Below are positions 39,690 to 49,785 of a stretch of 64,000 nucleotides of DNA, one piece after another. The notes below the pieces were generated by a model, which ran no database searches, was not told the origin of the DNA, and saw only the letters and a list, made by a program, of their open reading frames with translations. Source of the DNA: Pseudonocardia sp. T1-2H (GTDB lineage Bacteria > Actinomycetota > Actinomycetes > Mycobacteriales > Pseudonocardiaceae). Position 1 is the stretch's first letter; every line of letters starts with the position of its first letter. Location: positions 5,332,001-5,396,000 of the forward strand of contig NZ_JBBPCL010000001.1 of the NCBI RefSeq assembly GCF_038039215.1, written 5' to 3'. The position numbers were made by a program, and so were the translations under genes.

Positions 39690-40562
39690 TCAGCGAACGG
39701 GCACCCGACGGGCCGTCGCGAACCGCGGCCGGCCGGCCAGGTCCGTGTGCTCGACGACGTCGGCCAGCACCTTCCGCCTGCGCAGGAGCTCGGGGACGGC
39801 CTCGCCGTGGGTGTCGTCGTGCTCGATCGCGAGCCCGCCGCCGTAGCGCAGCAGGCCCGCGGCCGCCGCGATCACGGCGGGGATGATCTCCAGGCCGTCC
39901 GGACCGCCGAAGACCGCGCCCGGCGGGTCCCACTCGGCCACCTCCGGAGGCACCGGCGTGTGGTCCGGGACGTAGGGCGGGTTGCAGACCACCAGGTCCA
40001 CCTTCGCCTCGAGCTCGACGAGCAGGTCGTTCCAGCGCACGTCCGCGTGGTGCAGCGTGACCGGGGTCCCGCCGGCGGCGACGTGCGCGTCGACGTTGTG
40101 GGCGGCCCAGCTCAGCGCCGCGGGGTCCGCCTCGACGGCGTGCACCCGAGCCTCCGGGCGGCTGGCCGCGAAGGCCAGCGCGAGCGCCCCTGAACCGGTG
40201 CACAGGTCCACGACCAGCGGATTCGGCACGTCCGCGATCGCCTTGAGGCCCCACTCGAGCAGCAGCTCGGTCTCCGGCCGCGGGGTGAACACCCCGGGCC
40301 CGACGGCCACCGTGACCGGCCCGAGGACGGCGGTGCCGAGCACGTGCTGCAGCGGCTCGCGCGCGGCCCGCCGGACGACGAGCCTCCGGTACGCCTCGAC
40401 GACCTCCGGCTCGACCAGCGGCTTCATCATCAGCCGCCCCCGCTCGACGCCGACCACGTGCGCCGCGAGGATCTCCGCGTCCACCCGGGGCGACTCGATC
40501 CCCGCCGCCGCGAGCATCCGCTGAGCCTCGGCGATCGCGAGCCGGAGCGGCTGCTTGGTCAC
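39690..40562 (-). CDS. prmC: Peptide chain release factor N5-glutamine methyltransferase
   Basis: 290 residues. It methylates the glutamine of the GGQ motif in release factors, so it acts on the product of prfA directly upstream. SAM motif VVDLCTGSGALALAFA (about residue 117); catalytic/substrate motif NPPYVP (about residue 188); N-terminal helical domain with RRAAREPLQHVLG and FTPRPETELL. It starts with GTG, 31 bp after prfA. Confidence 0.94.
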   Translation of the reverse strand: MTKQPLRLAIAEAQRMLAAAGIESPRVDAEILAAHVVGVERGRLMMKPLVEPEVVEAYRRLVVRRAAREPLQHVLGTAVLGPVTVAVGPGVFTPRPETELLLEWGLKAIADVPNPLVVDLCTGSGALALAFAASRPEARVHAVEADPAALSWAAHNVDAHVAAGGTPVTLHHADVRWNDLLVELEAKVDLVVCNPPYVPDHTPVPPEVAEWDPPGAVFGGPDGLEIIPAVIAAAAGLLRYGGGLAIEHDDTHGEAVPELLRRRKVLADVVEHTDLAGRPRFATARRVPVR

Positions 40563-40593
40563 GCGGCCCTCCGCAACGGCAGGGCAGCCGGGG

Positions 40594-41688
40594 TCACGAC
40601 CGCTCCTCGGCCGCCGCGATCGCCTCGGACCGCTCCGCCTTCGCGAGCGCGGCCACGAGGTCGTCGAGCTCGCCGTCGAGGACCGTGGAGAGGTTGTGCG
40701 CCTTGTAGCCGATCCGGTGGTCCGAGATCCGGTTCTCCGGGAAGTTGTACGTGCGGATCCGCTCCGACCGGTCCACGGTGCGGATCTGCGACTTCCGCTC
40801 GGCCGACGCCTGCGCGGCCAGCTCCGCCTCGTGCAGCGCCTGCAGCCGGGACCGCAGGACCTCCATCGCGCGGGCCCGGTTCTGCAGCTGCGAGCGCTCG
40901 TTCTGGCAGCTCACCACGATGCCCGTGGGGAGGTGGGTGATCCGGACCGCGGAGTCCGTGGTATTGACGCTCTGCCCGCCGTGCCCGGACGAGCGGAACA
41001 CGTCCACCCGCAGGTCGTTCTCGTCGATCTCGACGTCCGCGTCCTCCCCGGTGTCCGGGTAGACGAGGACGCCGGCGGCGGAGGTGTGGATGCGGCCCTG
41101 GGACTCGGTGACGGGCACGCGCTGGACGCGGTGCACACCGCCCTCGAACTTCAGGGCGGACCACACGCCGTCGGGGGTGGGCGTACGGGACTTCACGAGC
41201 ACCGTGACGTCCTTGTACCCGCCCAGGTCGGACTCGGTGGCGTCGAGGATCTCGGCCTTCCAGCCGCGACGTTCGGCGAAGCGCAGGTACATGCGCACGA
41301 GGTCCCCCGCGAACAGCGCGGACTCCTCGCCGCCCTCGCCGGACTTGACCTCCATGACGAGGTCGTCGCCGTCGTGCGGGTCCCGCGGGACGAGCAGCTC
41401 GGCGAGCCTCGTCTCCAGCGCGGTGATCCGCCCGGCGAGTTCCTCGGCCTCGACCGCGAATGTCGGGTCCTCGGCGGCCAGCTCACGGGCGGTCTCGATG
41501 TCCGCCCGCGACGACGCCAGCTCCCGCGCGACCGCGACGACCGGGCCGAGCTCGGCGTAGCGGCGGCCCAGCTTCCGGGCGACGGCGGGGTCGGCGTGCA
41601 CGGTGGGGTCCGCGAGCCGGTGCTCCAGCTCCGCGTGCTCGTCGACCAGCGCGTCGACGCCCGTCTGTCCGGCCGGTGCTGCCGCCAT
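40594..41688 (-). CDS. prfA: Peptide chain release factor 1
   Basis: 364 residues. The GGQ motif is in [18 protein letters not shown] (about residue 237), and the domain-3 signature [16 protein letters not shown] follows. The codon-recognition tripeptide region is in [21 protein letters not shown]. It terminates at UAA and UAG. The ATG at 41688 has a GGAAGG site; an upstream in-frame stretch of 31 codons is low-complexity and was excluded. Confidence 0.97.
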   Translation of the reverse strand: MAAAPAGQTGVDALVDEHAELEHRLADPTVHADPAVARKLGRRYAELGPVVAVARELASSRADIETARELAAEDPTFAVEAEELAGRITALETRLAELLVPRDPHDGDDLVMEVKSGEGGEESALFAGDLVRMYLRFAERRGWKAEILDATESDLGGYKDVTVLVKSRTPTPDGVWSALKFEGGVHRVQRVPVTESQGRIHTSAAGVLVYPDTGEDADVEIDENDLRVDVFRSSGHGGQSVNTTDSAVRITHLPTGIVVSCQNERSQLQNRARAMEVLRSRLQALHEAELAAQASAERKSQIRTVDRSERIRTYNFPENRISDHRIGYKAHNLSTVLDGELDDLVAALAKAERSEAIAAAEERS

Positions 41689-41784
41689 CGTCCTGCCTTC
41701 CTTCCGTCCCTGCCCTGCCCGACGGTCCGTCCAGCCTGACGGTCCGTCCTGCCCCTGACAGGCTCCCACCACCCCTGACACGCG

Positions 41785-41824
41785 AACGGCGCCCGGCCAC
41801 CGGTGAGGGTGGACGGGCGCCGTT
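41785..41824 (-). terminator. Perfect 11-bp stem terminator after rpmE
   Basis: AACGGCGCCCG (41785-41795) pairs with CGGGCGCCGTT (41814-41824) around an 18-nt loop, 8 bp past the rpmE stop. It separates rpmE from prfA. Just downstream a short direct repeat, GACGGTCCGTCC, occurs twice near 41719-41752. Confidence 0.8.
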
Positions 41825-41831
41825 GCGGGTG

Positions 41832-42047
41832 CTACTTGGCGGCGCGCTTGCCGTAGCGGGCCTCGAAGCGCGCGACGCGGCCACCGGAGTCCAGGATCCG
41901 CTGCTTGCCCGTGTAGAACGGGTGGCAGGCGGAGCAGGTCTCCGTGGTGATCGAGCCGCTGGCCTTGGTGCTGCGCGTGGTGAACGAGTTCCCACAGCTG
42001 CAGTTGACCTGGGTCTCGACGTACTGGGGGTGGATACCCTCACGCAT
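41832..42047 (-). CDS. rpmE: 50S ribosomal protein L31 (zinc-binding form)
   Basis: 71 residues starting [20 protein letters not shown]16, C18, C38 and C41 form the zinc ribbon (CxC...CxxC), so this is the zinc-dependent type. Under zinc limitation actinomycetes often replace it with a Cys-less paralogue, not seen here. It lies between rho and prfA. Confidence 0.97.
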   Translation of the reverse strand: MREGIHPQYVETQVNCSCGNSFTTRSTKASGSITTETCSACHPFYTGKQRILDSGGRVARFEARYGKRAAK

Positions 42048-42191
42048 GGTGTGTTTCCTCTCGAGATGGCCGCCGGGTCCTGCTGTCACATCGATCTAGC
42101 AGGTGAACCGGAACCAGATGCGTTGACATGTCATTCAACCATCCGGGCCCGGCGGGTGTTCCCACCGGGCCCGGAGGCTGTCACGGCCTGA

Positions 42192-44441
42192 TCAGTCGTC
42201 GTCGTTCTTGGTGTTGCCGGGGGTCGTCTTGGCCACCTGCATCAGGAACTCGATGTTCGTGCGCGTCTTGCGCAGCTGGCCGAGCACCAGGTCGATGGCC
42301 TGCTGGTGGTCCAGCGCCGAGAGCACCCGGCGGAGCTTGACGCTCACCGCGAACTCGTCCGGCGACATCAGCAGCTCCTCCTTGCGGGTGCCGGAGGCGT
42401 CGACGTCGATGGCCGGGAAGACCCGCTTGTCGGCGATCTTGCGGTCGAGCTTGAGCTCGGCGTTGCCGGTGCCCTTGAACTCCTCGAAGATCACCGTGTC
42501 CATCGTCGAGCCGGTCTCGACCAGCGCGGTGGCGAAGATGGTCAGCGAGCCGCCGTCCTCGATGTTGCGCGCCGCGCCGAGGAAGCGCTTCGGCGGGTAC
42601 AGCGCCGTCGAGTCGACACCACCGGAGAGGATCCGGCCCGACGCGGGGGCGGCCAGGTTGTAGGCGCGGCCCAGGCGGGTGATCGAGTCCAGCAGCACGA
42701 CGACGTCGTGCCCCATCTCCACCAGGCGCTTCGCCCGCTCGATGGCGAGCTCGGCGACCGCGGTGTGGTCCGACGGCGGGCGGTCGAAGGTCGAGGCGAT
42801 GACCTCGCCCTTCACCGATCGCTGCATGTCGGTGACCTCCTCGGGCCGCTCGTCGACCAGGACGACCATGAGGTGGCACTCGGGGTTGTTGGTGGTGATC
42901 GCGTTGGCGATCGACTGCAGCACCATCGTCTTGCCGGCCTTGGGCGGCGAGACGATCAGCGCGCGCTGCCCCTTGCCGATAGGCATGACCAGGTCGATCA
43001 CGCGGGTCGTGAGCTTCGTCGGCTCGGTCTCGAGCCGCAGGCGCTCGTTCGGGTACAGCGGGGTGAGCTTGGTGAACTCCGGGCGGCTGCGCCCGTCCTC
43101 CGGGCTGCCGCCGTTGAGGGTGTCGATGCGCACCAGCGGGTTGAACTTCTGCCGCGACTGCTCGCCCTCGCGGGCCTGCCGGACGGCGCCGGTGATCGCG
43201 TCACCGCGGCGCAGGCCGTACTTGCGGACCATCGACAGGGACACGTAGACGTCGTTCGGGCCGGACAGGTAGCCGGTGGTCCGGACGAACGCGTAGTTGT
43301 CCAGGATGTCCACGATGCCGGCGACGGGCAGGAGCACGTCGTCGTCGCGGACCTCGGTGTCGACGTTGTTCGCGCCGCCCTGGCCACGGCCGCCGCCGCC
43401 GTCACGGTCCCGACCGCGGCGACGGTCCCGGAAGCGGCGCCCGCGGCGGCCGCGGCCGTCACCGTCGTCGTCCGAGTCGTCCATCCGGTCGTTGTTGCGG
43501 TCATTGGTGCGGTCGTTGGTGCGGTCGTTGGTGCGGGCCGCGCGGTCGTTGCGGTTGTCACCGCGGTTGTTACCGCCGCCGCGGTTGTCGTCGCGGCCGC
43601 CGTCCCGGTCCCCGCGGTCGCCACGGTTGTCCCGGTCGCCACGGTTGTCCCGGTCGCCACGGTTGTCCGTGCGGTCGCCCCGGGCGTTGCCGTCCGTGCG
43701 CTCGCCACGGTTGTCGTTGCGGTTGCGGTTGCCGCGACCGCTCGAGTCGCGCTCGACCTTCTCCGGGGTGGCGGCCGCGGCGGCCGCGGCGATCTCCGCG
43801 CTCTCCGCGGCGCTCACCGAGCCGTTCTGCTCGCCGCCGCGACGACGGGTCTGCCGGCGACGGCCGCCCTCGTTCTCAGCGGGCGCCGCGGTCTCGGCGG
43901 GGACCCCGGAATCCGCGGGGGTGTCGTTCGACGTGCCCGCGACCTGCGGGGACTCGACGGGCGCGTTGTCGTCGGACGACGTCGCGGCCGGGGCGGCGCT
44001 CGTGGGAGCGGCCGGCTCGGGCGTCGTGGTCTGGGTGTCGGTGCCGTTCACCGTGGCCGGCGCACCGGCCGGGCGGGTCGCCGCGCGACGACGGCGCGCC
44101 GGCTTCTCGGCGGGGGCCTGCTCGACGGCCGGCGGGGTGCCGGCGTCGGCGGCAGCCGACTTGTCGGCGGGGGCGGGCTTCTCGGCGGGCGCGTCCAGGG
44201 GCAGCTGGTCCGTCGCGGCCTTGCGGCCACGGGCGGGCGCGGTGCCGCCTCCCTGACGCTCCTTGATCGCAGAGATCAGGTCGCCCTTCCGCATCCCGGC
44301 GATGTCGGGGATGTTCAGCTCGCCCGCAAGTTGACGCAGGTCCGCGAGGACCATGCCGGACAGCCCGCCACGCCGCTTGGGCGCTGGGCTGTCCTCCGCC
44401 GGTGCGGCGGTCTGGGTGCTGACGAGATCGGTCTCGCTCAC
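42192..44441 (-). CDS. rho: Transcription termination factor Rho with long disordered insert
   Basis: 749 residues from the GTG at 44441 (AGGAAGG upstream); E. coli Rho has 419. An N-terminal LADLRQLAGELNI-type Rho-N helix domain (about 30-70) is followed by ~300 residues of low-complexity sequence: first Ala/Pro-rich, then Arg/Asp/Asn/Gly-rich (NRGDRD and NDRT repeats). The RNA-binding domain follows (VAGIVDILDNYAFVRTTGY, about 360) and the ATPase has Walker A SPPKAGKTMVLQ. Such inserts are known in high-GC actinobacteria, where they strengthen RNA binding on GC-rich transcripts. Confidence 0.95.
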   Translation of the reverse strand: MSETDLVSTQTAAPAEDSPAPKRRGGLSGMVLADLRQLAGELNIPDIAGMRKGDLISAIKERQGGGTAPARGRKAATDQLPLDAPAEKPAPADKSAAADAGTPPAVEQAPAEKPARRRRAATRPAGAPATVNGTDTQTTTPEPAAPTSAAPAATSSDDNAPVESPQVAGTSNDTPADSGVPAETAAPAENEGGRRRQTRRRGGEQNGSVSAAESAEIAAAAAAATPEKVERDSSGRGNRNRNDNRGERTDGNARGDRTDNRGDRDNRGDRDNRGDRGDRDGGRDDNRGGGNNRGDNRNDRAARTNDRTNDRTNDRNNDRMDDSDDDGDGRGRRGRRFRDRRRGRDRDGGGGRGQGGANNVDTEVRDDDVLLPVAGIVDILDNYAFVRTTGYLSGPNDVYVSLSMVRKYGLRRGDAITGAVRQAREGEQSRQKFNPLVRIDTLNGGSPEDGRSRPEFTKLTPLYPNERLRLETEPTKLTTRVIDLVMPIGKGQRALIVSPPKAGKTMVLQSIANAITTNNPECHLMVVLVDERPEEVTDMQRSVKGEVIASTFDRPPSDHTAVAELAIERAKRLVEMGHDVVVLLDSITRLGRAYNLAAPASGRILSGGVDSTALYPPKRFLGAARNIEDGGSLTIFATALVETGSTMDTVIFEEFKGTGNAELKLDRKIADKRVFPAIDVDASGTRKEELLMSPDEFAVSVKLRRVLSALDHQQAIDLVLGQLRKTRTNIEFLMQVAKTTPGNTKNDDD
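43535..43700 (-). repeat. Degenerate coding repeats in the Rho insert
   Basis: On the plus strand the units TTGTCCCGGTCGCCACGG recur with an 18-bp period (about 43624-43675), encoding repeated NRGD/RD residues. A second set at about 43501-43541 repeats TCGTTGGTGCGG every 12 bp, encoding NDRT. Both keep the reading frame. This kind of short in-frame repeat is prone to length change. Confidence 0.7.
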
Positions 44442-44802
44442 GAAGATCCTTCCTGACCGGCCCGTAGCTCGTGCTCGGACCAGCGGATTCACACGTCTCG
44501 TCCGGACTCCTCTGCCGGACGACGACCGACGACGGAACGGTCCACGCGAGACCGCCAGTCGGCGATGTGCAGGGGCGGCGACCAATGCGACGGGTCGCGG
44601 GGAAGAGGCCGCTCGGTCCGAAACCAGGATCCGTCCGCAGCTCGTTTCAGAACTGTGAGGCGAGATTCCGGCTCGAGAGGCCACGCGGATGACGCGTGGT
44701 TCGCCGTGCGACGCCGAGAGTAGACGCTCCCGGGTCCGGCGGCAACAACACCCCTCCCGCGGCGCGTCGTCGACCTGCACCGATGGTGGGACCGGAGTGG
44801 TC
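44442..44802. other. rho upstream region
   Basis: 361 bp between the thrB stop and the rho start, both on the minus strand. I see no credible gene. It probably holds the rho promoter and a leader; Rho commonly regulates its own synthesis through an untranslated leader, but no defined structure is obvious by eye. Confidence 0.4.
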
Positions 44803-45708
44803 TCAGCCGATCTCGACCAGCGCGCCCGCCGTGTCGACAGGCAGGGGCATGACCGAGAATCCGTGCAGGTCGAGCGCCGCCGGAAGCTTTCCGTCCGCGG
44901 TGAGGGCCAACACCGTCGGGCCCGCGCCGGAGATGGTGGCCGGGATGCCGTGCGCACGGAGCGAACCGACGAGGTCGGCGGACTCCGGGTAGGCGGGGCG
45001 ACGATAGCCCTGGTGCAGCCGGTCCTCCGTCGCCGCCATCAGCAGCTCGGGCCGCTGGGTGAACGCCAGGACGGACAGCGCGGTCCGGCTGCCCGTGAAG
45101 GCCGCGTCGACGAGCGGCACGGATTCCGGGAGCAGACCACGGGTCGTCTTGGTGGAGGACTCGACCCCTGCGACGAGCGCGACCGGTCGAATCCCGTCGT
45201 GCACGTCAAGTCGTACAGCGTGGAAACGCCCGGAAGTATTCCCGGGCTCCTCCCAGGCCACCACGAAACCGCCCAGCAGGCTGGCCGCTGCGTTGTCCGC
45301 ATGACCCTCCATACCGGCCGTGACCTGGAGCAAGGTCTCCCGTTCCAGGCCCGGCTCGCGCCCGGCGAGGACGGCGGCGGCCACCGCGCCCGCGACGGCC
45401 GCGGCCGCCGAACTACCCAGCCCGCGCGAGTGCGGGATGGCGTTGTGGCAGCGCAGGCGCAGGCCCGCGGGGGCGTCCCCGAAGGCCGCCCAGGCCGTCC
45501 GCATGGCCTGGACCACGAGGTGCGACCCGTCGCACGGGACCTGCCCGGCGCCCTCGCCGGTGACCTCGACGTGCACCCCGTCCGCCGGAAGCGCCGTGAC
45601 CTCGATCTCGTCGTAGAGCCCGAGCGCCAGGCCGAGCGAGTCGAACCCCGGCCCGAGGTTGGCCGACGACGCCGGCACCCGGACGCGGACCTCGGTGGGC
45701 CTGCCCAT
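44803..45708 (-). CDS. thrB: Homoserine kinase
   Basis: 301 residues, GHMP kinase. It phosphorylates homoserine for threonine synthesis. The ATP motif is PHSRGLGSSAAAAVAGA (about residue 90); the N-terminal VPASSANLGPGFDSLGLAL and the C-terminal SGAGPTVLAL are standard. Its ATG overlaps the thrC stop by one base (ATGA), so the two are translationally coupled. Confidence 0.96.
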   Translation of the reverse strand: MGRPTEVRVRVPASSANLGPGFDSLGLALGLYDEIEVTALPADGVHVEVTGEGAGQVPCDGSHLVVQAMRTAWAAFGDAPAGLRLRCHNAIPHSRGLGSSAAAAVAGAVAAAVLAGREPGLERETLLQVTAGMEGHADNAAASLLGGFVVAWEEPGNTSGRFHAVRLDVHDGIRPVALVAGVESSTKTTRGLLPESVPLVDAAFTGSRTALSVLAFTQRPELLMAATEDRLHQGYRRPAYPESADLVGSLRAHGIPATISGAGPTVLALTADGKLPAALDLHGFSVMPLPVDTAGALVEIG

Positions 45709-46747
45709 CAGGCGAGGTCCAGGGCCGCGGCGACGGCCACGGGGTCGATCGGGACGACCACGGGGTCCGGCGCGGCCTGCAACGCGGTGTCCGGGTCCTT
45801 GAGCCCGTGCCCGGTGACGGTGCACACCACCAGGGAGCCGCGCGGGAGCGACCCGTTCGCGTGGGACTGCAGCAGGCCGGCGACGCTCGCCGCGGAGGCG
45901 GGCTCGACGAACACGGCCTCCTGTGTGGAGAGCAGGCGGTAGGCGGCGAGGATCTCGTCGTCCGTCACCGCCGCGAACAGGCCGTCGGACTCCTCCCGGG
46001 CCGTCGTCGCGCCCGCCCAGGACGCCGGCGCGCCGATCCGGATGGCCGTCGCGATCGTCTCCGGGTTCTTCACCGGGGCGCCGTGCACCAGGGGCGCGGC
46101 GCCGGCCGCCTGGAAACCGAACATCCGGGGAAGCTGGGGATGAGCCCGTCGGCGTGGTAGGAGCGGTAGCCCTTCCAGTACGCGGTGATGTTGCCCGCGT
46201 TGCCCACCGGGAGGCAGTGGACGTCCGGGGCGCGGCCCAGGGCGTCGCAGATCTCGTAGGCGGCGCTGGCCTGACCCGCGATGCGGGTCGGGTTCACCGA
46301 GTTGACCAGGGCGATCGCGGGGTAGTCCGCAGTGGTCTTGCGGGCGAGCTCGAGGCAGTCGTCGAAGTTGCCGTCGATCTGCAGGATCCGGGCCCCGTGC
46401 GCGACGGCCTGGGCGAGCTTGCCGAGCGCGATCTTGCCCTGCGGGACGAGGACGGCGCTGGTCATGCCCGCGCGCGCGGCGTAGGCGGCGGCCGAGGCGG
46501 ACGTGTTGCCCGTCGACGCGCACAGCACGCTCTGCTTGCCCTCGGCGAGCGCCGCCGTGACCGCCATCGTCATGCCGCGGTCCTTGAAGGAACCGGTGGG
46601 GTTGGCGCCGTCGACCTTGAGGTAGACCTCGCAGCCGGTGCGCTCGGAGAGCCGCGGGGCCGGGAGCAGCGGCGTCCCGCCCTCGCCGAGGCTGACGATC
46701 GTCCACCCCGGCTCGACGGGCATCCGGTCCCGGTAGGCCTCGATCAC
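45708..46747 (-). CDS. thrC: Threonine synthase (apparent frameshift)
   Basis: A PLP enzyme converting O-phosphohomoserine to threonine. The PLP lysine is in [33 protein letters not shown] binds the phosphate. The N-terminal frame ends near GLIPSF and the C-terminal frame resumes at [17 protein letters not shown]. They meet at a run of four G (plus strand) at 46127-46130, where one more base restores the family sequence. As threonine synthesis is normally essential and there is no other copy in view, a sequence error is likely. The GTG at 46747 is the first usable start, but RWPG-like coding sequence just upstream suggests the true start is further out. Confidence 0.92.
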
Positions 46748-46822
46748 GCCCGGCCAGCGGGCCGGGACCCGCCTGAGCTGGGGCGCTGCGAGCCGCTCAT
46801 CAGAAGTTCTTCCCGTCGTTCC

Positions 46823-48229
46823 TCATCCGGCCACGCCGAGGGCGCTGACCGTGCGGCCGAGTCCTTCGACGCGCAGCACGCTCTCCACCGCCCGCACGAC
46901 GTCCAGCTTCGCGATCGCCTCGACCGTCGCGGCCAGCGCGGAGTCCTCCGCCCCGTGTGTGACCACGACGAGCCGCGCGGACTCCTCCTCGCCCGGCGGC
47001 GTGGTGATCTCCTCGCCGGTGACCGGGGAGAACCCGTCCTGCCCGCCGGTCTGGCGGACGGCGGCGATGCTGACCCCGCGCCGGGAGAACTCCCCGGCGA
47101 TCGCGGAGAGCACGCCCGTGCGGTCCGCGACCTCGAGGCTCACGTGGTAGCGCGTCGGGACGTCCCCCATGGGGCGCACCGGCAGGCTCGCGTAGGCGCT
47201 CTCCCGGGGCCCGCGCCCGCCGCCGACCCGGTTGCGGGCCACTGCGACGAGGTCCCCGAGGATCGCGCTGGCGGTGGGGGCGCCACCGGCGCCCTGGCCG
47301 TAGAACATGAGCTGACCTGCGGCTTCGGCCTCCACGAACACGGCGTTGAACGCGCCGTCGACGCTCGCGAGCGGATGGCTCAGCGGGATCATGGCCGGGT
47401 AGACGCGCGCGGAGACGGACTCCGGGCGCAGCCCGGACGCGGGGACGCGCTCGCAGATCGCCAGCAGCTTGATGGTGCAGCCCAGGCCCGCGGCGGCCGC
47501 GATGTCCGCGGCGCTGACCCGGCGGATGCCCTCGCAGTGGACGTCCGCGGCGGTCACCCGGGTGTGGAAGGCCAGCGTCGCGAGGATCGCGGCCTTGGAG
47601 GCGGCGTCGTAGCCGTCGACGTCCGCGGTGGGATCCGCCTCCGCGTAGCCGAGGCTGGTGGCCTCTTCCAGCGCGTCCGCGTAGCCCGCGCCGGAGGAGG
47701 CCATCGCGGAGAGGATGAAGTTGGTGGTGCCGTTGACGATCCCCGCGACCCGGGTGATCGCGTCCCCGGCGAGGGACTCGCGCAGCGGGCGCAGCAGCGG
47801 GATCGCGCCGGCGACGGAGGCCTCGTAGTAGAGGTCGACGCCCGCGGCGTCCGCGGCCTCGGCCAGCGTCGCGCCGTCCTCGGCGAGGAGCGCCTTGTTG
47901 GCGGTGACGACCGACTTGCCGGACTTGATGGCCTGCAGCAGCAGCGTCCGGGCCGGCTCGATGCCGCCGATGACCTCGACGACGACGTCCACGTCGTCCC
48001 GCGCGACGAGCGCGGTCGCGTCCGTCGTCACCAGGTCCGGGTACCGCTGGATGAGGTCCGGGTGCCGGTGCGGGCGTCGCACCGCGACCCCCACCAGCTC
48101 GACCGGTGCGCCGACACGCGCCGCGAGTTCACCCGCCTGGTCCTGCAGCAGCCGGACGACCTCGCCGCCGACCGTGCCACAGCCCAGCAGCGCCACCCGG
48201 ACGGGCGCGCCCTCACCTCTCGTCACCAC
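46823..48229 (-). CDS. hom: Homoserine dehydrogenase
   Basis: 468 residues from the first of two adjacent GTG codons. NAD(P) motif LLGCGTVGGEVVRLL at about residue 15; catalytic region GIVNGTTNFILSAM and GYAEADPTADVDGYDAASKAAILA. A C-terminal ACT domain (about 385-460, RYHVSLEVADRTGVLSAIAGEF) allows feedback inhibition by threonine. First of the hom-thrC-thrB set. Confidence 0.96.
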   Translation of the reverse strand: MVTRGEGAPVRVALLGCGTVGGEVVRLLQDQAGELAARVGAPVELVGVAVRRPHRHPDLIQRYPDLVTTDATALVARDDVDVVVEVIGGIEPARTLLLQAIKSGKSVVTANKALLAEDGATLAEAADAAGVDLYYEASVAGAIPLLRPLRESLAGDAITRVAGIVNGTTNFILSAMASSGAGYADALEEATSLGYAEADPTADVDGYDAASKAAILATLAFHTRVTAADVHCEGIRRVSAADIAAAAGLGCTIKLLAICERVPASGLRPESVSARVYPAMIPLSHPLASVDGAFNAVFVEAEAAGQLMFYGQGAGGAPTASAILGDLVAVARNRVGGGRGPRESAYASLPVRPMGDVPTRYHVSLEVADRTGVLSAIAGEFSRRGVSIAAVRQTGGQDGFSPVTGEEITTPPGEEESARLVVVTHGAEDSALAATVEAIAKLDVVRAVESVLRVEGLGRTVSALGVAG

Positions 48230-48314
48230 TGGCCCCTCTTCACGTCTTCCGACCCCGTCCGGCCGCAGATCATCCCTGGTCCGGACACCGTCGCACACCC
48301 GTGGGTGGGACGGT

Positions 48315-49777
48315 TCACTCCCCGGCCCCCTCGTCGGCGACCTCGAGCCGGAACTGGTCCTCGATCGTCTCCCGGCGCAGCAGCACCCGGGCCTGCCCGT
48401 CCTTCACCGCGACGACCGCGGGCCGCGGGAGCCGGTTGTAGGAGCTGGCCATGGAGTAGCAGTACGCACCGGTGGCGGCGACGGCGAGCAGGTCCCCGGG
48501 GAGACGTCCCCCGGCAGCCAGCAGTCCCGCACGACGATGTCCCCGGACTCGCAGTGCTTGCCGACGACGCGGGACAGCGCGGCGGTCTCCTCGCCCGGCA
48601 CCGAGTCCTGCGCGGACGAGCGCGACACCAGTCGGCAGTCGTAGAGCGCGTCGTAGAGCGCGGTGCGGATGTTGTCGCTCATGCCGCCGTCGACGCTCAC
48701 GTACCGCCGGGAGATGCCCCCGAGCGGGACGTCCTTGAGCGTGCCGACCTCGTAGAGCGTGATCGTGCCCGGCCCCGCGATGGCCCGGCCCGGCTCGACG
48801 GCGATCTCCGGGACGTCCAGCTCGGCCGCGTGGCACTCCTTCTTGACGATCCCGCGCAGCTCCTCGGCCAGCGTCGGGACGGACAGCGGGGTGTCGTCCG
48901 GGGTGTAGGCGATGCCGATGCCGCCGCCGAGGTCCAGGGTGGTCAGGTCCCCCAGCGCGTCCGCCCCGTGCTCGCGGTGCAGCTGGGCGAGGAGGGTGAC
49001 GACGCGGTGTGCCGCGATCTGGAAGCCCTCGGTGTCGAAGATCTGGCTGCCGATGTGGCTGTGCAGCCCGACGAGCTTCAGGTTCGTGGACTTCAGCACG
49101 CGCCGGGCGGCCTCGGCCGCGTCCGACGTCTCGCCGCCGGCGATGGAGAACCCGAACTTCTGGTCCTCGTGCGCGGTGGCGATGAACTCGTGCGTGTGCG
49201 CCTCGACGCCGACCGTCACCCGGATCATCACCGGCTGCACGACGCCGCGCTCCCGGGCCACCGCGTCCAGCCGGACGATCTCGTGGAACGAGTCCAGCAC
49301 CACCCGGCCGACGCCGTGCTCGACGGCCGCGACCAGCTCGTCCGTGGACTTGTTGTTCCCGTGCAGCGCGATCCGGCCGGCCGGGAAGTCCGCCCGCAGC
49401 GCGACGGCGAGCTCGCCGCCGCTGCACACGTCCAGGGACAGGCCCTCCTGGGCGACCCAGCGCGCGATCTCGGTGCTCAGGAACGCCTTGGCGGCGTAGT
49501 GGACCGAGCCGGCGCCGAACGCGGCGGCGAACTCGGCCGCGCGGGAGCGGAAGTCGTCCTCGTCCAGCACGAACAGCGGCGTGCCGTACCGCTCGGCGAG
49601 GTCCCGGACGTCCACGCCCGCGACGCGCAGGACGCCGTCCTCGCCGCGCGCGGCGTTGCGCGGCCACACGGCCGGCGCCAGGTGGTCCAGCTCGGCGGCA
49701 CTGCGGGGGCGCGGGCCCGCGGTCTCCGGCGCGGCCTGCAGCGTGTTGTGCATCGGGCCTGCGGGATGGGCTCTCAT
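48315..49777 (-). CDS. lysA: Diaminopimelate decarboxylase (apparent frameshift)
   Basis: A PLP enzyme of the alanine-racemase fold that makes lysine from meso-diaminopimelate. The PLP lysine is in [10 protein letters not shown]; other marks are [38 protein letters not shown]. The main frame runs to [11 protein letters not shown] and the final 60 residues ([25 protein letters not shown]) are in another frame. They join if one base is added to the run of four C at 48494-48497. The start is the ATG at 49777 with a second in-frame ATG at 49753. It lies 8 bp after argS. Confidence 0.93.
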
Positions 49778-49785
49778 GGTGACTG

